DNA of 64,000 nucleotides from Thermoleophilales bacterium (lineage in GTDB: Bacteria > Actinomycetota > Thermoleophilia > Solirubrobacterales > 70-9): assembly GCA_020636895.1 (NCBI GenBank), contig JACJWZ010000001.1, positions 682,001 to 746,000 of the forward strand, given 5' to 3'. The notes under the pieces are model-generated. The model searched no databases and was not told where the DNA came from. It saw nothing but the letters and a program-made list of their open reading frames with translations. How positions within the stretch are numbered: position 1 is the first letter of the stretch; each line of letters starts with the position of its first letter. Of this stretch, positions 1 to 7,656 are shown one piece after another. The position numbers and the translations under genes are program-made.

Positions 1-1
1 C

Positions 2-73
2 GCCATCGACAAGGTCAGCCCGGAGACGATGGACGCGATCCGCAGTCGCGGCTACCGGATGTTCGAGGACTGA
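2..73 (+). CDS. C-terminal 23 residues of an unidentified protein (5' end outside window)
   Basis: An open frame enters the window at base 2 and stops with TGA at 71-73. The visible tail contains SPETMDAIRSRGYRMFED. It is too short to assign a family. Codon use (C or G in almost every third position) agrees with a real gene. It converges on the propeller gene, whose stop lies only five bases further on, so the two genes share almost no intergenic space and no terminator hairpin can fit between them. Confidence 0.6.
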   Translation, partial: AIDKVSPETMDAIRSRGYRMFED

Positions 74-77
74 CCGC

Positions 78-1685
78 TTACTTCTTCTTCTTCTTCTTCG
101 CCTTGACCTTGACCGCCTTCGAGTCGGCGGAGCCGCAGGCCGAGGTGGCGACGACCTGAGCGCGGTACTGAGAGGACTTCTTGACCTTGTCGGTGGTCGA
201 GAAGCCTCCGGAGCCGTCGGTCGTCACCGCCCTCAGGGTGGCGAACGAGCCCTTGCCGCGCTTGCGCAGCAGGGTCACCGTCTGCCCGGACTCGCAGCCG
301 GGGTCAGTCGGTGCGGCGAGGTCGCCGGTCAGCTTGACCTTCTTGCCCTTCTTGACCTTCTTCTTCGAGCCCTTGAGGGAGATCGTCCGCGCAGCGGGGC
401 TGCCTCCGCCGCCGGGCGGGGGCGTCGTGGTCGAGCCGCATTCGCCGCCGGCGCCCTCGCGGCTGAACGTGGAGACGGCGTTGTCGGACTCACCGGTCGA
501 GTAGACGAACGCGCTGTCGGGAGCGACGGTGACGGCATCGGCGCCGTTCGTTCCCTGAGACCCGGCGGCGCCGGCCGCCTCGATGTAGGTGAGCGCGCCG
601 GAGGAGGCGTCTCGGGAGAAGCCCGCGACCCTGTCGTCGACCGTCGATGCCACGTAGACGCTCCCGCAGTCGGGGGAGACGGCGACGTCGCGGGCGCCGT
701 CGAGGCCGTCGGCGCCGGAGACGCCGTCGAACTGCGAGCCGGCGAAGGCGAGCGATCCCGTCGTGGCGTTCCGGTTGAAGGTCGCCACGGCGTCACCGCT
801 CTCGGCGGCGACGTAGACGTTCGCGCCATCGCCCGAGATCGCGAGGCCGCGAGCGCAGCCCATGCCGGTGACGCCGTCGACGCCCTGCTTGTCCTGCTCG
901 ACGAAGGTCAGGGCTCCCGTCGTTGCATCGCGGTCGAACGTCACGACGGCGCTGTCGACGCAGCTGGCCACGTAGACGTTCCCGCCGGCCCCGGGCGAGA
1001 CGACCACGCCGGTGGCGACGGCGAGCCCGTCGACACCGCTGACGCCGTCCTTGTCCTGCTCGACGAACGTGAGGGCGCCTGTACCCGGATCGCGCGAGAA
1101 CGTGGCGACGGCGTTGTCGGCATCGCCCGCGACGTAGACGCTCTTGCCGTCGGGGGAGACGTCGACGCCCCAGGCGCCGGCGAGCCCGTCGACACCGCTG
1201 ACGCCGTCCTTGTCCTGCTCGAGGAACGTGAGAGCGCCGGTCGTCGGGTTGCGGGTGAAGGTCGCGACCGCGCTGTCGGTGTGGCCGGTGACGTAGACGT
1301 TGGCGCCGTCCGGGGACACCTCGACGCCGCGCGCGCCGGAGATCCCGTCGACGCCCGACACGCCGTCGACGTCCTGCTCGAGGAAGGTGAGCGCGCCGGT
1401 CGACGGGTTCCGGGTGAACGTGGCCACCGCACCGCTGTTGGTGCCGACGACGTAGGCGTTGCCTCCGTCCGGGGAGATCGCGACGTCGATCGCGCCGCCG
1501 ATGCCCGAGACGCCGCTGACCCCGTCCTTGTCCAACTCGACGAACGTGAGCGAGCCGGTGGCCCCGAAGGCGAGCGCGGTGAAGACCGTGCTCAGGGCGA
1601 CGAACGCCACCGCGGTCGCGATCGACGACTTCGAGCGGAGAGCCCGAACGACCGTCCCACTTCCCAGCATTGACCTAACCCCCAT
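78..1685 (-). CDS. Secreted seven-bladed beta-propeller (YVTN/lactonase-like) with Lys-rich Ig-like C-terminus
   Basis: The 535-residue protein starts with a basic stretch and a hydrophobic segment (about residues 18-42), a signal peptide or anchor. Seven near-identical repeats of about 50 residues follow (roughly 45-395), each with SPDG, then xVYV, then AVATFxRxxxTGALTF. Seven VYV-type strands match a seven-bladed YVTN/lactonase propeller. Many repeats also carry a DKDGVSGVDG loop. A Pro/Gly linker (about 398-415) leads to a lysine-rich Ig-like domain ending in six lysines. Enzyme activity cannot be inferred; extracellular binding is as likely. Start ATG 1685 is used; ATG 1670 (residue 6) is nearly as good. 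The repeats are also strong at DNA level (about 150-bp period), which favours unequal recombination. A promoter lies at 1713-1741. Confidence 0.8.
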   Translation of the reverse strand: MGVRSMLGSGTVVRALRSKSSIATAVAFVALSTVFTALAFGATGSLTFVELDKDGVSGVSGIGGAIDVAISPDGGNAYVVGTNSGAVATFTRNPSTGALTFLEQDVDGVSGVDGISGARGVEVSPDGANVYVTGHTDSAVATFTRNPTTGALTFLEQDKDGVSGVDGLAGAWGVDVSPDGKSVYVAGDADNAVATFSRDPGTGALTFVEQDKDGVSGVDGLAVATGVVVSPGAGGNVYVASCVDSAVVTFDRDATTGALTFVEQDKQGVDGVTGMGCARGLAISGDGANVYVAAESGDAVATFNRNATTGSLAFAGSQFDGVSGADGLDGARDVAVSPDCGSVYVASTVDDRVAGFSRDASSGALTYIEAAGAAGSQGTNGADAVTVAPDSAFVYSTGESDNAVSTFSREGAGGECGSTTTPPPGGGGSPAARTISLKGSKKKVKKGKKVKLTGDLAAPTDPGCESGQTVTLLRKRGKGSFATLRAVTTDGSGGFSTTDKVKKSSQYRAQVVATSACGSADSKAVKVKAKKKKKK

Positions 1686-1712
1686 CTCCCAACTTCACCA
1701 ATCCCGATTTCC

Positions 1713-1741
1713 AGCATAAACAGTCGCCTTGCGGCTGGCAA
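1713..1741 (-). promoter_or_regulatory. Sigma-70-type promoter of the propeller gene
   Basis: Read on the minus strand, TTGCCA (1741-1736) and TATGCT (1718-1713) are separated by exactly 17 bases. This is the best -35/-10 pair seen in the window and sits about 28 bases before ATG 1685. Most other genes here show only a -10 hexamer. Confidence 0.65.
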
Positions 1742-1768
1742 CGGAGGAACCGGAGCGCTTCGGAGCGC

Positions 1769-2686
1769 TCAGGGCTCGTCGACCGAGAAGGTGTCGCAGT
1801 CGGCCGGCTGCCCCGATTCGAAGCCGCGGTTGAACCACTCGCGGCGCTGCTCGGAGGTGCCGTGCGTGAAGGAGTCGGGGTTGATGCTCTGCCCCGCTTG
1901 CTGCTGCAGCCGGTCGTCACCGACCGCCTCGGCGGCGTTGAACGCCTCCTCGATGTCGCCCTGCTCGAGATCACCCTGGGCGAAGACCGTGCTCGCCCAG
2001 ACGCCGGCGTAGCAATCCGCCTGCAGCTCCTGGCGGACGGAGAGCTCGTTGGCGTCGTCGGGGTTCTGGCGGCTGAGCTGGTCGACCTTGGCGCTAGTCC
2101 CGGTCAGATTCTGGACGTGGTGACCCATCTCGTGGGCGATCACGTAGGCCCAGGCGAAGTCGCCGGAGGCGCCGAGCTGGCGCTTCATCTCGTCGTAGAA
2201 GCTGAGGTCGAGGTACACGCGGTCGTCGGCGGGGCAGTAGAACGGCCCGACCGCCGAGGTCGCGCTGCCGCAGCCGTTCGTCCGCACCGCGTTGGAGTAC
2301 AGGTACAGCTGCGCGTCCTTGTAGCGCGAGCCGTCCTCGCGGAGCGTCTGGCTCCAGACGTCCTGGGTGTCGTTGAAGACGTAGGCGGAGAAGTCCTTGA
2401 GGTCGGCCTGTGGATCCTCGTCGGCGGGTATCCCCTCCGGGTTCTCGGCGCCGGGGACCCCGAGCGCGTCGTTGAAGCCGGCCGGCAGGTCGAAGCCGCC
2501 GCTTCCGGGGGTGCCGCCGCCGAAGGCGTTGATCGCGACGATCACGATCACCACGACCAACCCGAGGCCGCCGCCGGCCCCCGCGAGCGAGGTCGGGATC
2601 GGCAAGCCGCGGCCGCCCGCCGATCGCGCCGAGGACCGGCGCGCGTCGATGACGTTCTTGTCGCTCGCTCCCTTCTTCCACTTCAT
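1769..2686 (-). CDS. ypfJ: YpfJ-family neutral zinc metallopeptidase, membrane anchored
   Basis: At 305 residues this matches the YpfJ family (putative neutral zinc metallopeptidase, Pfam Zn_peptidase). The N-terminus MKWKKGASDKNVIDARRSS is the family's cytoplasmic lead; residues 36-56 form one membrane helix; the peptidase domain lies outside. The zinc motif HEMGH is at 185-189, and the downstream QELQADCYAG carries an acidic residue expected to complete the site. A conserved FDLPAGF-type linker is not diagnostic. The physiological substrate of the family is unknown. ATG 2686 is chosen because a TACCCT hexamer (2699-2694) ends seven bases before it, a leaderless arrangement. A large inverted repeat at 2719-2770 covers the region where a -35 element or regulator would bind. 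Confidence 0.88.
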   Translation of the reverse strand: MKWKKGASDKNVIDARRSSARSAGGRGLPIPTSLAGAGGGLGLVVVIVIVAINAFGGGTPGSGGFDLPAGFNDALGVPGAENPEGIPADEDPQADLKDFSAYVFNDTQDVWSQTLREDGSRYKDAQLYLYSNAVRTNGCGSATSAVGPFYCPADDRVYLDLSFYDEMKRQLGASGDFAWAYVIAHEMGHHVQNLTGTSAKVDQLSRQNPDDANELSVRQELQADCYAGVWASTVFAQGDLEQGDIEEAFNAAEAVGDDRLQQQAGQSINPDSFTHGTSEQRREWFNRGFESGQPADCDTFSVDEP

Positions 2687-2693
2687 GGCGGGA

Positions 2694-2699
2694 AGGGTA
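2694..2699 (-). promoter_or_regulatory. -10 hexamer of ypfJ (leaderless)
   Basis: TACCCT on the minus strand, seven bases before ATG 2686, fits the leaderless pattern seen throughout the window. It places the transcription start at or next to the A of the start codon. Confidence 0.5.
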
Positions 2700-2718
2700 T
2701 TCGCCGCCCCTGCCCCCG

Positions 2719-2770
2719 CGCCGAACGTACGGCTTCGGGCGCTATGGGAGCCCGCGCCGTACGTTCGGCG
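2719..2770. repeat. 15-bp inverted repeat with nested 5-bp stem, upstream of ypfJ
   Basis: CGCCGAACGTACGGC (2719-2733) is perfectly repeated in inverse at 2756-2770. The 22-base interior contains a second small stem, CGGGC (2736-2740) with GCCCG (2750-2754). It lies 24 bases after the stop of the secreted protein at 2795 and just upstream of the ypfJ -10. It could be a terminator for the former, although it has no T-run, or an operator for the latter. Confidence 0.6.
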
Positions 2771-2794
2771 GTTGGGTGGGGACCGGGGGAGGCG

Positions 2795-3424
2795 CTACGG
2801 CGTGACCTGGACGTAGACCCGCTTGCGCGTGGTCGGGGTCGTCGGGGTGCCGTCCTGCTCCCGCGGGCTGACGACGAAGGCGTTCGCCGTCTTCGCGTTG
2901 GCGGGGGCGCACTCGACCGCGTCCGTCTGGCAGCGGGCGACGCTGACCTGGCCGTTGAAGCTCGGGTCCGCTCCGGCGGCGCCGTCGACGTCGATCTTGT
3001 TCTGCCCGGCGATCGTCGCGAGCAGCCCGTGGTTCTCCATCGAGGAGCCGGCGTCGACGTAGACGTTGTCGTTGGTCGTGTAGGCGTCGAGGACGGTGAA
3101 CCCACCGGACTGCTCCTCGATCTCACCCTTCTCGTTGAGCAGGAGCCAGCGCGGCTTCAGGCTCGCAACAGCCTCCTCGCTGAGGTCCTTGGTTGCCACC
3201 GAGCCGTCCTTGATGTCGGAGCCCTTGAGACCACCCTGCTTGAAGTCCTTCCCCTTCAGGGAGTCGTTCTGGACCTGGCGCGCGGTGATCGCGTCGTTGG
3301 CGATGTCCTCGGTGTCGATCTTCGTGGCCGCGTACGCGGAGCCGCCGACCGCCGCCATCAGCGCGATCACGGCGACGACCATGGCGGGTCGCGGCAGCAT
3401 CTTCCTGAAGCTCATTCGAGCCAT
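2795..3424 (-). CDS. Secreted protein of unknown function
   Basis: The 209-residue product has a clear signal peptide: basic MARMSFRKMLPRP, a hydrophobic core AMVVAVIALMAAVGG and cleavage after SAYAA. The mature part begins with repeated short units rich in D, K and N (KDFKQGGLKGSDIKDGSVATKDL), resembling the pseudo-repeat stalks seen in many predicted secreted proteins of Solirubrobacterales-type genomes (from memory, not searched). The rest shows no catalytic motif; two Cys residues (in VARCQTDAVECAP) could pair. Start ATG 3424 has GGAAGGAAGAG just upstream on its strand. Its stop is 24 bases before the inverted repeat ahead of ypfJ. No function can be given. Confidence 0.72.
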   Translation of the reverse strand: MARMSFRKMLPRPAMVVAVIALMAAVGGSAYAATKIDTEDIANDAITARQVQNDSLKGKDFKQGGLKGSDIKDGSVATKDLSEEAVASLKPRWLLLNEKGEIEEQSGGFTVLDAYTTNDNVYVDAGSSMENHGLLATIAGQNKIDVDGAAGADPSFNGQVSVARCQTDAVECAPANAKTANAFVVSPREQDGTPTTPTTRKRVYVQVTP

Positions 3425-3591
3425 CTCTCTTCCTTCCGCCCCGACGAATCGAGGTGGAGTTGCTTGTCCCGTCTGCCCGTAGCGCCCCTGCGGCGCCGCC
3501 TTCGCGCGTCCCTGCGGACTTCCTCAGCGAAGGCTGATCGGGCCTTGTGCCTCCCCTAACAGGCGAGCCCGGCGATGGTTTCGGTCGCGCC

Positions 3592-3597
3592 TATGAT
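3592..3597 (+). promoter_or_regulatory. -10 hexamer of polA (leaderless), decides the start
   Basis: TATGAT ends seven bases before GTG 3605. Longer in-frame starts at 3575 (ATG) and 3593 (ATG) would lie upstream of or within this element, so GTG 3605 is preferred. Confidence 0.55.
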
Positions 3598-3604
3598 CAG
3601 TCGC

Positions 3605-6256
3605 GTGCCCGCCTCCTCATCGAACGGCGCCGCCCAGCGTGACCTCTACCTGATCGACGGCAACAGCCTCGCCTATCGCGCGTTCTTCGCGTTGCCGGAG
3701 TCGATCGCGACCTCCGACGGGCGCCCGACCAACGCCATCTACGGGTTCGCGTCGATGATGGTGAAGATCCTCACCGACCACGACCCGCGCGGCGTCGTCG
3801 TCGCCTGGGACGCGGGTATGTCGGGCCGTGAGAAGACCTACGCCCCCTACAAGGCGCAGCGCGCATCCCGTCCCGACCTGCTCAAGGAGCAGTGGCCTCA
3901 CCTCGCGCCGCTCGCCGAGGCGTTCGGGTTCGAGAACGTCAGGGCCGAGGGCTGGGAGGCCGACGACGTGATCGCGACGATGACGAAGCAGGCGCGGGAG
4001 GGGGGGATCCCGGTGATGATCGTCACCGGCGATCGCGACGCCTACCAGCTCGTCGGCGACGGGGTTCGGGTGATGTCGACCTCGCGGGGGGTCACCGACA
4101 CGAAGATCTACGACTCCGCCGGGGTGGTCGAGCGCTACGGAGTGCCGCCCGAGCTCGTCCCCGACCTGATCGGCCTCAAGGGCGACACCTCAGACAACAT
4201 CCCTGGCGTCCCCGGGATCGGCGAGAAGACCGCCGCGCAGCTCCTGCAGCAGTTCGGCTCGCTGGAGAAGGTGCTCGAGAGCATCGACGAGATCTCAGGT
4301 CCGAAGCGGAAGCAGAACCTGACCGAGCACGCCGAGGACGCGAAGATCTCCAAGCAGCTCGCGACGATGCATCTCGATGTCGACTTCGAGGTCGACCTCG
4401 CCGCGGTCGCCGAGCGCGGCCCCGACCTCACGCGGCTGCGCGACTTCGCGGCCGAGTTCGAGCTCCGTCAGGTGATCCAGCGGCTCGAGGACGAATGGGG
4501 CGGGGAGGTCCCGGCGCGCGCCGCCGAGCGGGAGCTCGACGCGACCCCCGAGGACGGGACCCTCACCGACCTCGGCGCCGGCGAGGTCTCCTTCGCGCTC
4601 GCTGACGGGCGCTGGGCGGCCTTCGACGGCGAGCGGTTGATCGCCGGGCCCGCGCCGTCGGCGGAGACGATCCGCGAGGGGCTTGACGGCCATCCGATCG
4701 TCGCCCACGACGCCAAGTCGCTCGCCGAGCACGGCTCCGGCGGCCCGCGCGGGCTGCTCGCCTCGCTCGCTGCGGGCTCCTTCGACCTCGCTCACGACAC
4801 GATGATCGCCGCCTACCTGATCGATCCGGGCCGCCGCACCTACGAGCTCGACGAGCTCTGCGCCGACGAGGGGATCTCGATCGCCGGCGCCGACCAGGGA
4901 GCGGACGAGCCCGAGGACGGCCAGCTCTCCCTCGGCGAGGATCCCGCCGAGGACACCGGCCCCGATCCCGCCGCGATCGCCAGGCTCGCGTGGGAGCTGG
5001 CAACCAAGCAACGGCCGAAGCTCGCCGACCTCGGTCTCGAGCGGATCATGGCCGAGGTGGAGATGCCCCTGATCGAGGTGCTCGCCGGCATGGAGCGCGA
5101 GGGCATCAAGCTCGACGCCGACCGGCTCGCGGCGATCTCGGGGGAGCTCGAGGGCCAGGCGGAGTCGCTGCAGGCCGAGATCTGGGCGCTTGCGGGTGAG
5201 GAGTTCACGATCGGTTCGCCGCAGCAGCTCGGAGAGGTCCTCTTCAACAAGCTCGGTCTGAGCCGCAAGCGCCGCGGCAAGACCGGATTCTCCACCGACG
5301 CCCGCGTGCTCTCCCAGATCCGCGAGGAGCACGAGATCGTCGCCAAGGTCGAGCGCTGGCGCGAGGTGACGAAGCTGACCAACACCTACCTCGACGCGTT
5401 GCCCGAGGAGATCGACCCCTCCGACGGTCGCATCCACACCAACTTCAGCCAGGTGCGGGCCGCGACCGGGCGCCTGTCGAGCACCGACCCGAACCTGCAG
5501 AACATCCCGATCCGCTCCGACCTCGGCCGGCCGATCCGCGGCTGCTTCGTGGCCGAGGAGGGCAACGCCCTGACCTCCTGCGACTACAACCAGGTCGAGC
5601 TGCGCGTCCTCGCCCACGTCGCCGGCGACGAGGCTCTGCGCGAGATCTTCGCCTCCGGCGAGGACGTGCACGCGGCGACCGCGGCGGGGATCATCGGCGC
5701 CGATCCGGAGGCGATCTCGCCGGGCGAGCGGTCGAAGGCGAAGATGGTCAACTACGGGATCGCCTACGGCCTCTCCGCCTACGGCCTCGCCGAGCGGCTC
5801 TCGATCTCGCGTGAGGAGGCGGGCGCCTACATCGACAGCTACTTCCAGCGCTACTCCGGGGTCAAGCGGTTCATCGACGAGACCATCGAGCGCGCCACGG
5901 ACGAGGGCAAGGTGACGACGCTGATGGGCCGGCGCCGGCTGATTCCGGAGTTGCGCTCGCGCAACTGGCAGACGCGGACGTTGGGCGAGCGGCTCGCCGT
6001 CAACACGGTGATCCAGGGGACGGCGGCCGACATCATCAAGATCGCCATGGTCAACAGCCGCCGCGCGCTGGAAGCGGAGGGGCTCGAGTCGCGGCTGATC
6101 CTGCAGATCCACGACGAGCTCCTCTTCGAGGGTCCCGTCGCCGAGAGCGAGGCGGTCGCCGACCTGGCGCGCCGCGAGATGGTCGGCGCCTTCGACCTCG
6201 ACCCGCCGCTCGCCGTCGACATCGGCTCCGGCCCTGACTGGCTGAGCGCCAAGTGA
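3605..6256 (+). CDS. polA: DNA polymerase I
   Basis: Replicative gap-filling and repair polymerase, 883 residues from GTG 3605. The 5'-nuclease domain (about residues 10-290) opens with YLIDGNSLAYRAFFALP and contains GWEADDVIAT and GDTSDNIPGVPGIGEKTA. The central 3'-5' exonuclease-like domain (about 305-450) is degenerate: where active enzymes have the DxE of Exo I, this one reads SFALADGRWAAFDGERL, so proofreading is probably lost, as in Taq and many Gram-positive Pol I enzymes. The polymerase domain has motif A DYNQVELR (from residue 660), motif B KAKMVNYGIAYGLS and motif C QIHDELLFE (QIHDE at 834-838). An acidic insertion (EPEDGQLSLGEDPAEDTGPDP) precedes the thumb. Longer starts at 3575 and 3593 are possible but conflict with the -10 hexamer at 3592. 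Confidence 0.97.
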   Translation: MPASSSNGAAQRDLYLIDGNSLAYRAFFALPESIATSDGRPTNAIYGFASMMVKILTDHDPRGVVVAWDAGMSGREKTYAPYKAQRASRPDLLKEQWPHLAPLAEAFGFENVRAEGWEADDVIATMTKQAREGGIPVMIVTGDRDAYQLVGDGVRVMSTSRGVTDTKIYDSAGVVERYGVPPELVPDLIGLKGDTSDNIPGVPGIGEKTAAQLLQQFGSLEKVLESIDEISGPKRKQNLTEHAEDAKISKQLATMHLDVDFEVDLAAVAERGPDLTRLRDFAAEFELRQVIQRLEDEWGGEVPARAAERELDATPEDGTLTDLGAGEVSFALADGRWAAFDGERLIAGPAPSAETIREGLDGHPIVAHDAKSLAEHGSGGPRGLLASLAAGSFDLAHDTMIAAYLIDPGRRTYELDELCADEGISIAGADQGADEPEDGQLSLGEDPAEDTGPDPAAIARLAWELATKQRPKLADLGLERIMAEVEMPLIEVLAGMEREGIKLDADRLAAISGELEGQAESLQAEIWALAGEEFTIGSPQQLGEVLFNKLGLSRKRRGKTGFSTDARVLSQIREEHEIVAKVERWREVTKLTNTYLDALPEEIDPSDGRIHTNFSQVRAATGRLSSTDPNLQNIPIRSDLGRPIRGCFVAEEGNALTSCDYNQVELRVLAHVAGDEALREIFASGEDVHAATAAGIIGADPEAISPGERSKAKMVNYGIAYGLSAYGLAERLSISREEAGAYIDSYFQRYSGVKRFIDETIERATDEGKVTTLMGRRRLIPELRSRNWQTRTLGERLAVNTVIQGTAADIIKIAMVNSRRALEAEGLESRLILQIHDELLFEGPVAESEAVADLARREMVGAFDLDPPLAVDIGSGPDWLSAK

Positions 6257-6379
6257 CGCCGCGGCGGGGGGTGGACACGGGTCGGACGCGGGGCCTCTAA
6301 GGGTCATCCCGTATGGACGGGGAAGCCTTCGAGGGAGACCCTGGGGAAAGCAAACGAAAGCAACCCCAGGAGGTTCGAG

Positions 6380-7465
6380 ATGACTGCCAGAGACGAAGAG
6401 GGACGAGACGAGGAGACGGGTGCCGAGCGTGACACCGAGGAGACCGCCGAGACGCGCGAGGCGCCGGAGCTGATCGCCGAGACGGCCGCGACCGAGGAGC
6501 GGTCCACGGGCAGTGCCCCACCGCCGCCTCCGCCCCCACCGCCGCCTCCGCCGGCGCGTAAGCGCCTCTTGCGCTCGAAGGACGACCGCGTCCTCGCCGG
6601 AGTCGCCGGCGGCCTCGGCGAGTACCTGTCGATCGACCCGGTGATCATCCGGATCGCCGCCGTGGTCTCGGTGTTCTTCGGTGGCCTCGGTGTGATCGCC
6701 TACCTGCTCGCCGCGGTCTTCGTTCCCGCCGACGATGGGACGGGGCGCCCGGCGCCGGGTTCGCGCGGCCAGACCGCGCTGCGCATCCTCGCCGTCGGCG
6801 CGTTGGTCCTGATCGGGATCACCGGGTTCGGGATCCTCGTGGTCGCCGCCGCGTTCGCGACCGGCCTCGGCTACGGCCTCGCCGTCGTCGGGGCGGTCGC
6901 GCTGCTCGGCGTGGCCCTGATCGCCGCCTCGTTCGGCAGCGGCGCTCGTTGGCTGATCGTCCCGGCGCTCGCGCTGACGATCGGGGTCGGCGTCGCGACA
7001 GCGGCTGATCTCGACCTCGAGGGTGGGATCGGCAGCGAGGAGCACCGCCCCGCCGCGGCTGCGGCCATCCCCGATGACGGCTACGAGCTCGGCGTCGGCA
7101 GGCTCGCGGTCGACCTCCGCGATCTCGACTGGTCCGGTGGGCGCGTCGTCCACCTGACGACCCGCCTCGGGATCGGCGAGACGGTGGTCGCGGTGCCCGC
7201 CGACATCTGCGTCGAGGCTGACGCTCACGCCGGCGCCGGCGCGCTGCAGGTCGCCGGGCAGGAGTCCGACGGTCCGGACGCCGACCTGAGCGTCGCGGGC
7301 GGCTCGGAGGCGACGCCGCGGCTCGTCCTCGACGGCCGGGTGAACATGGGCGTGCTGCGCGTGATCAACGACGACACCGTCGACATCGCCGAGCACGGTC
7401 CGAGCTGGGACTGGGGCAACGCCGCCGATCTCCGCGCGGCCAACGCGAGGGCGTGCGCCGCGTGA
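6380..7465 (+). CDS. PspC-domain membrane protein with LiaF-like C-terminal domain
   Basis: The 361-residue protein starts with an acidic region (about 1-45), then twelve prolines in a row (about 48-60), then a PspC domain (about 62-118: SKDDRVLAGVAGGLGEYLSIDP, followed by a helix). Three or four further membrane helices span about 130-215. The C-terminal part (about 235-345) has the spaced Gly/Val pattern of the LiaF C-terminal beta domain: VGRLAVDLRDL, GIGETVVAVPADICVEA, VNMGVLRVI. In LiaFSR systems such proteins inhibit the kinase until the cell envelope is disturbed. It heads a four-gene operon with a kinase and a regulator. AGGAGG (6368-6373) lies seven bases before ATG 6380, one of the few classic ribosome sites here. 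Confidence 0.85.
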   Translation: MTARDEEGRDEETGAERDTEETAETREAPELIAETAATEERSTGSAPPPPPPPPPPPPARKRLLRSKDDRVLAGVAGGLGEYLSIDPVIIRIAAVVSVFFGGLGVIAYLLAAVFVPADDGTGRPAPGSRGQTALRILAVGALVLIGITGFGILVVAAAFATGLGYGLAVVGAVALLGVALIAASFGSGARWLIVPALALTIGVGVATAADLDLEGGIGSEEHRPAAAAAIPDDGYELGVGRLAVDLRDLDWSGGRVVHLTTRLGIGETVVAVPADICVEADAHAGAGALQVAGQESDGPDADLSVAGGSEATPRLVLDGRVNMGVLRVINDDTVDIAEHGPSWDWGNAADLRAANARACAA

Positions 7466-7656
7466 AGGACCGCGTCTCGCTCGCCGCCGGGCTGGCATGC
7501 CTGCTGGTCGGGGCCGTCTTCGGCCTCGACCAGCTCGGCGTGATCGATCTCAGCGCCGGGCTGGTCGCCGCGGTCGTCTGCGCGGCCGCGGGGCTGGTCC
7601 TCGTCGTCTCGGGCCTCGAGCCCGGGGACGGGGGAGCGGGACGGGGGGACCGGTGA
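7462..7656 (+). CDS. Small two-helix membrane protein between PspC protein and kinase
   Basis: A 64-67 residue protein made almost entirely of two membrane helices (SLAAGLACLLVGAVFGLDQLGVI and GLVAAVVCAAAGLVLVVSGL) with a short charged tail. GTG 7462 overlaps the stop of the preceding gene as GTGA; GTG 7453 is the alternative. The stop overlaps the next start in the same way. Such tight coupling suggests made-to-order stoichiometry with the PspC-LiaF protein and the kinase. No family is recognised; it may be an accessory subunit of the sensing complex. Confidence 0.72.
   Translation: MKDRVSLAAGLACLLVGAVFGLDQLGVIDLSAGLVAAVVCAAAGLVLVVSGLEPGDGGAGRGDR

Noticed and set aside
4295..7498. 1067-codon open frame antisense to polA and the PspC gene
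   Set aside because: It is the GC-rich shadow of real genes: no domain is recognisable, composition is Arg/Gly/Val/Asp-heavy, and it crosses the intergenic gap and several true gene borders.
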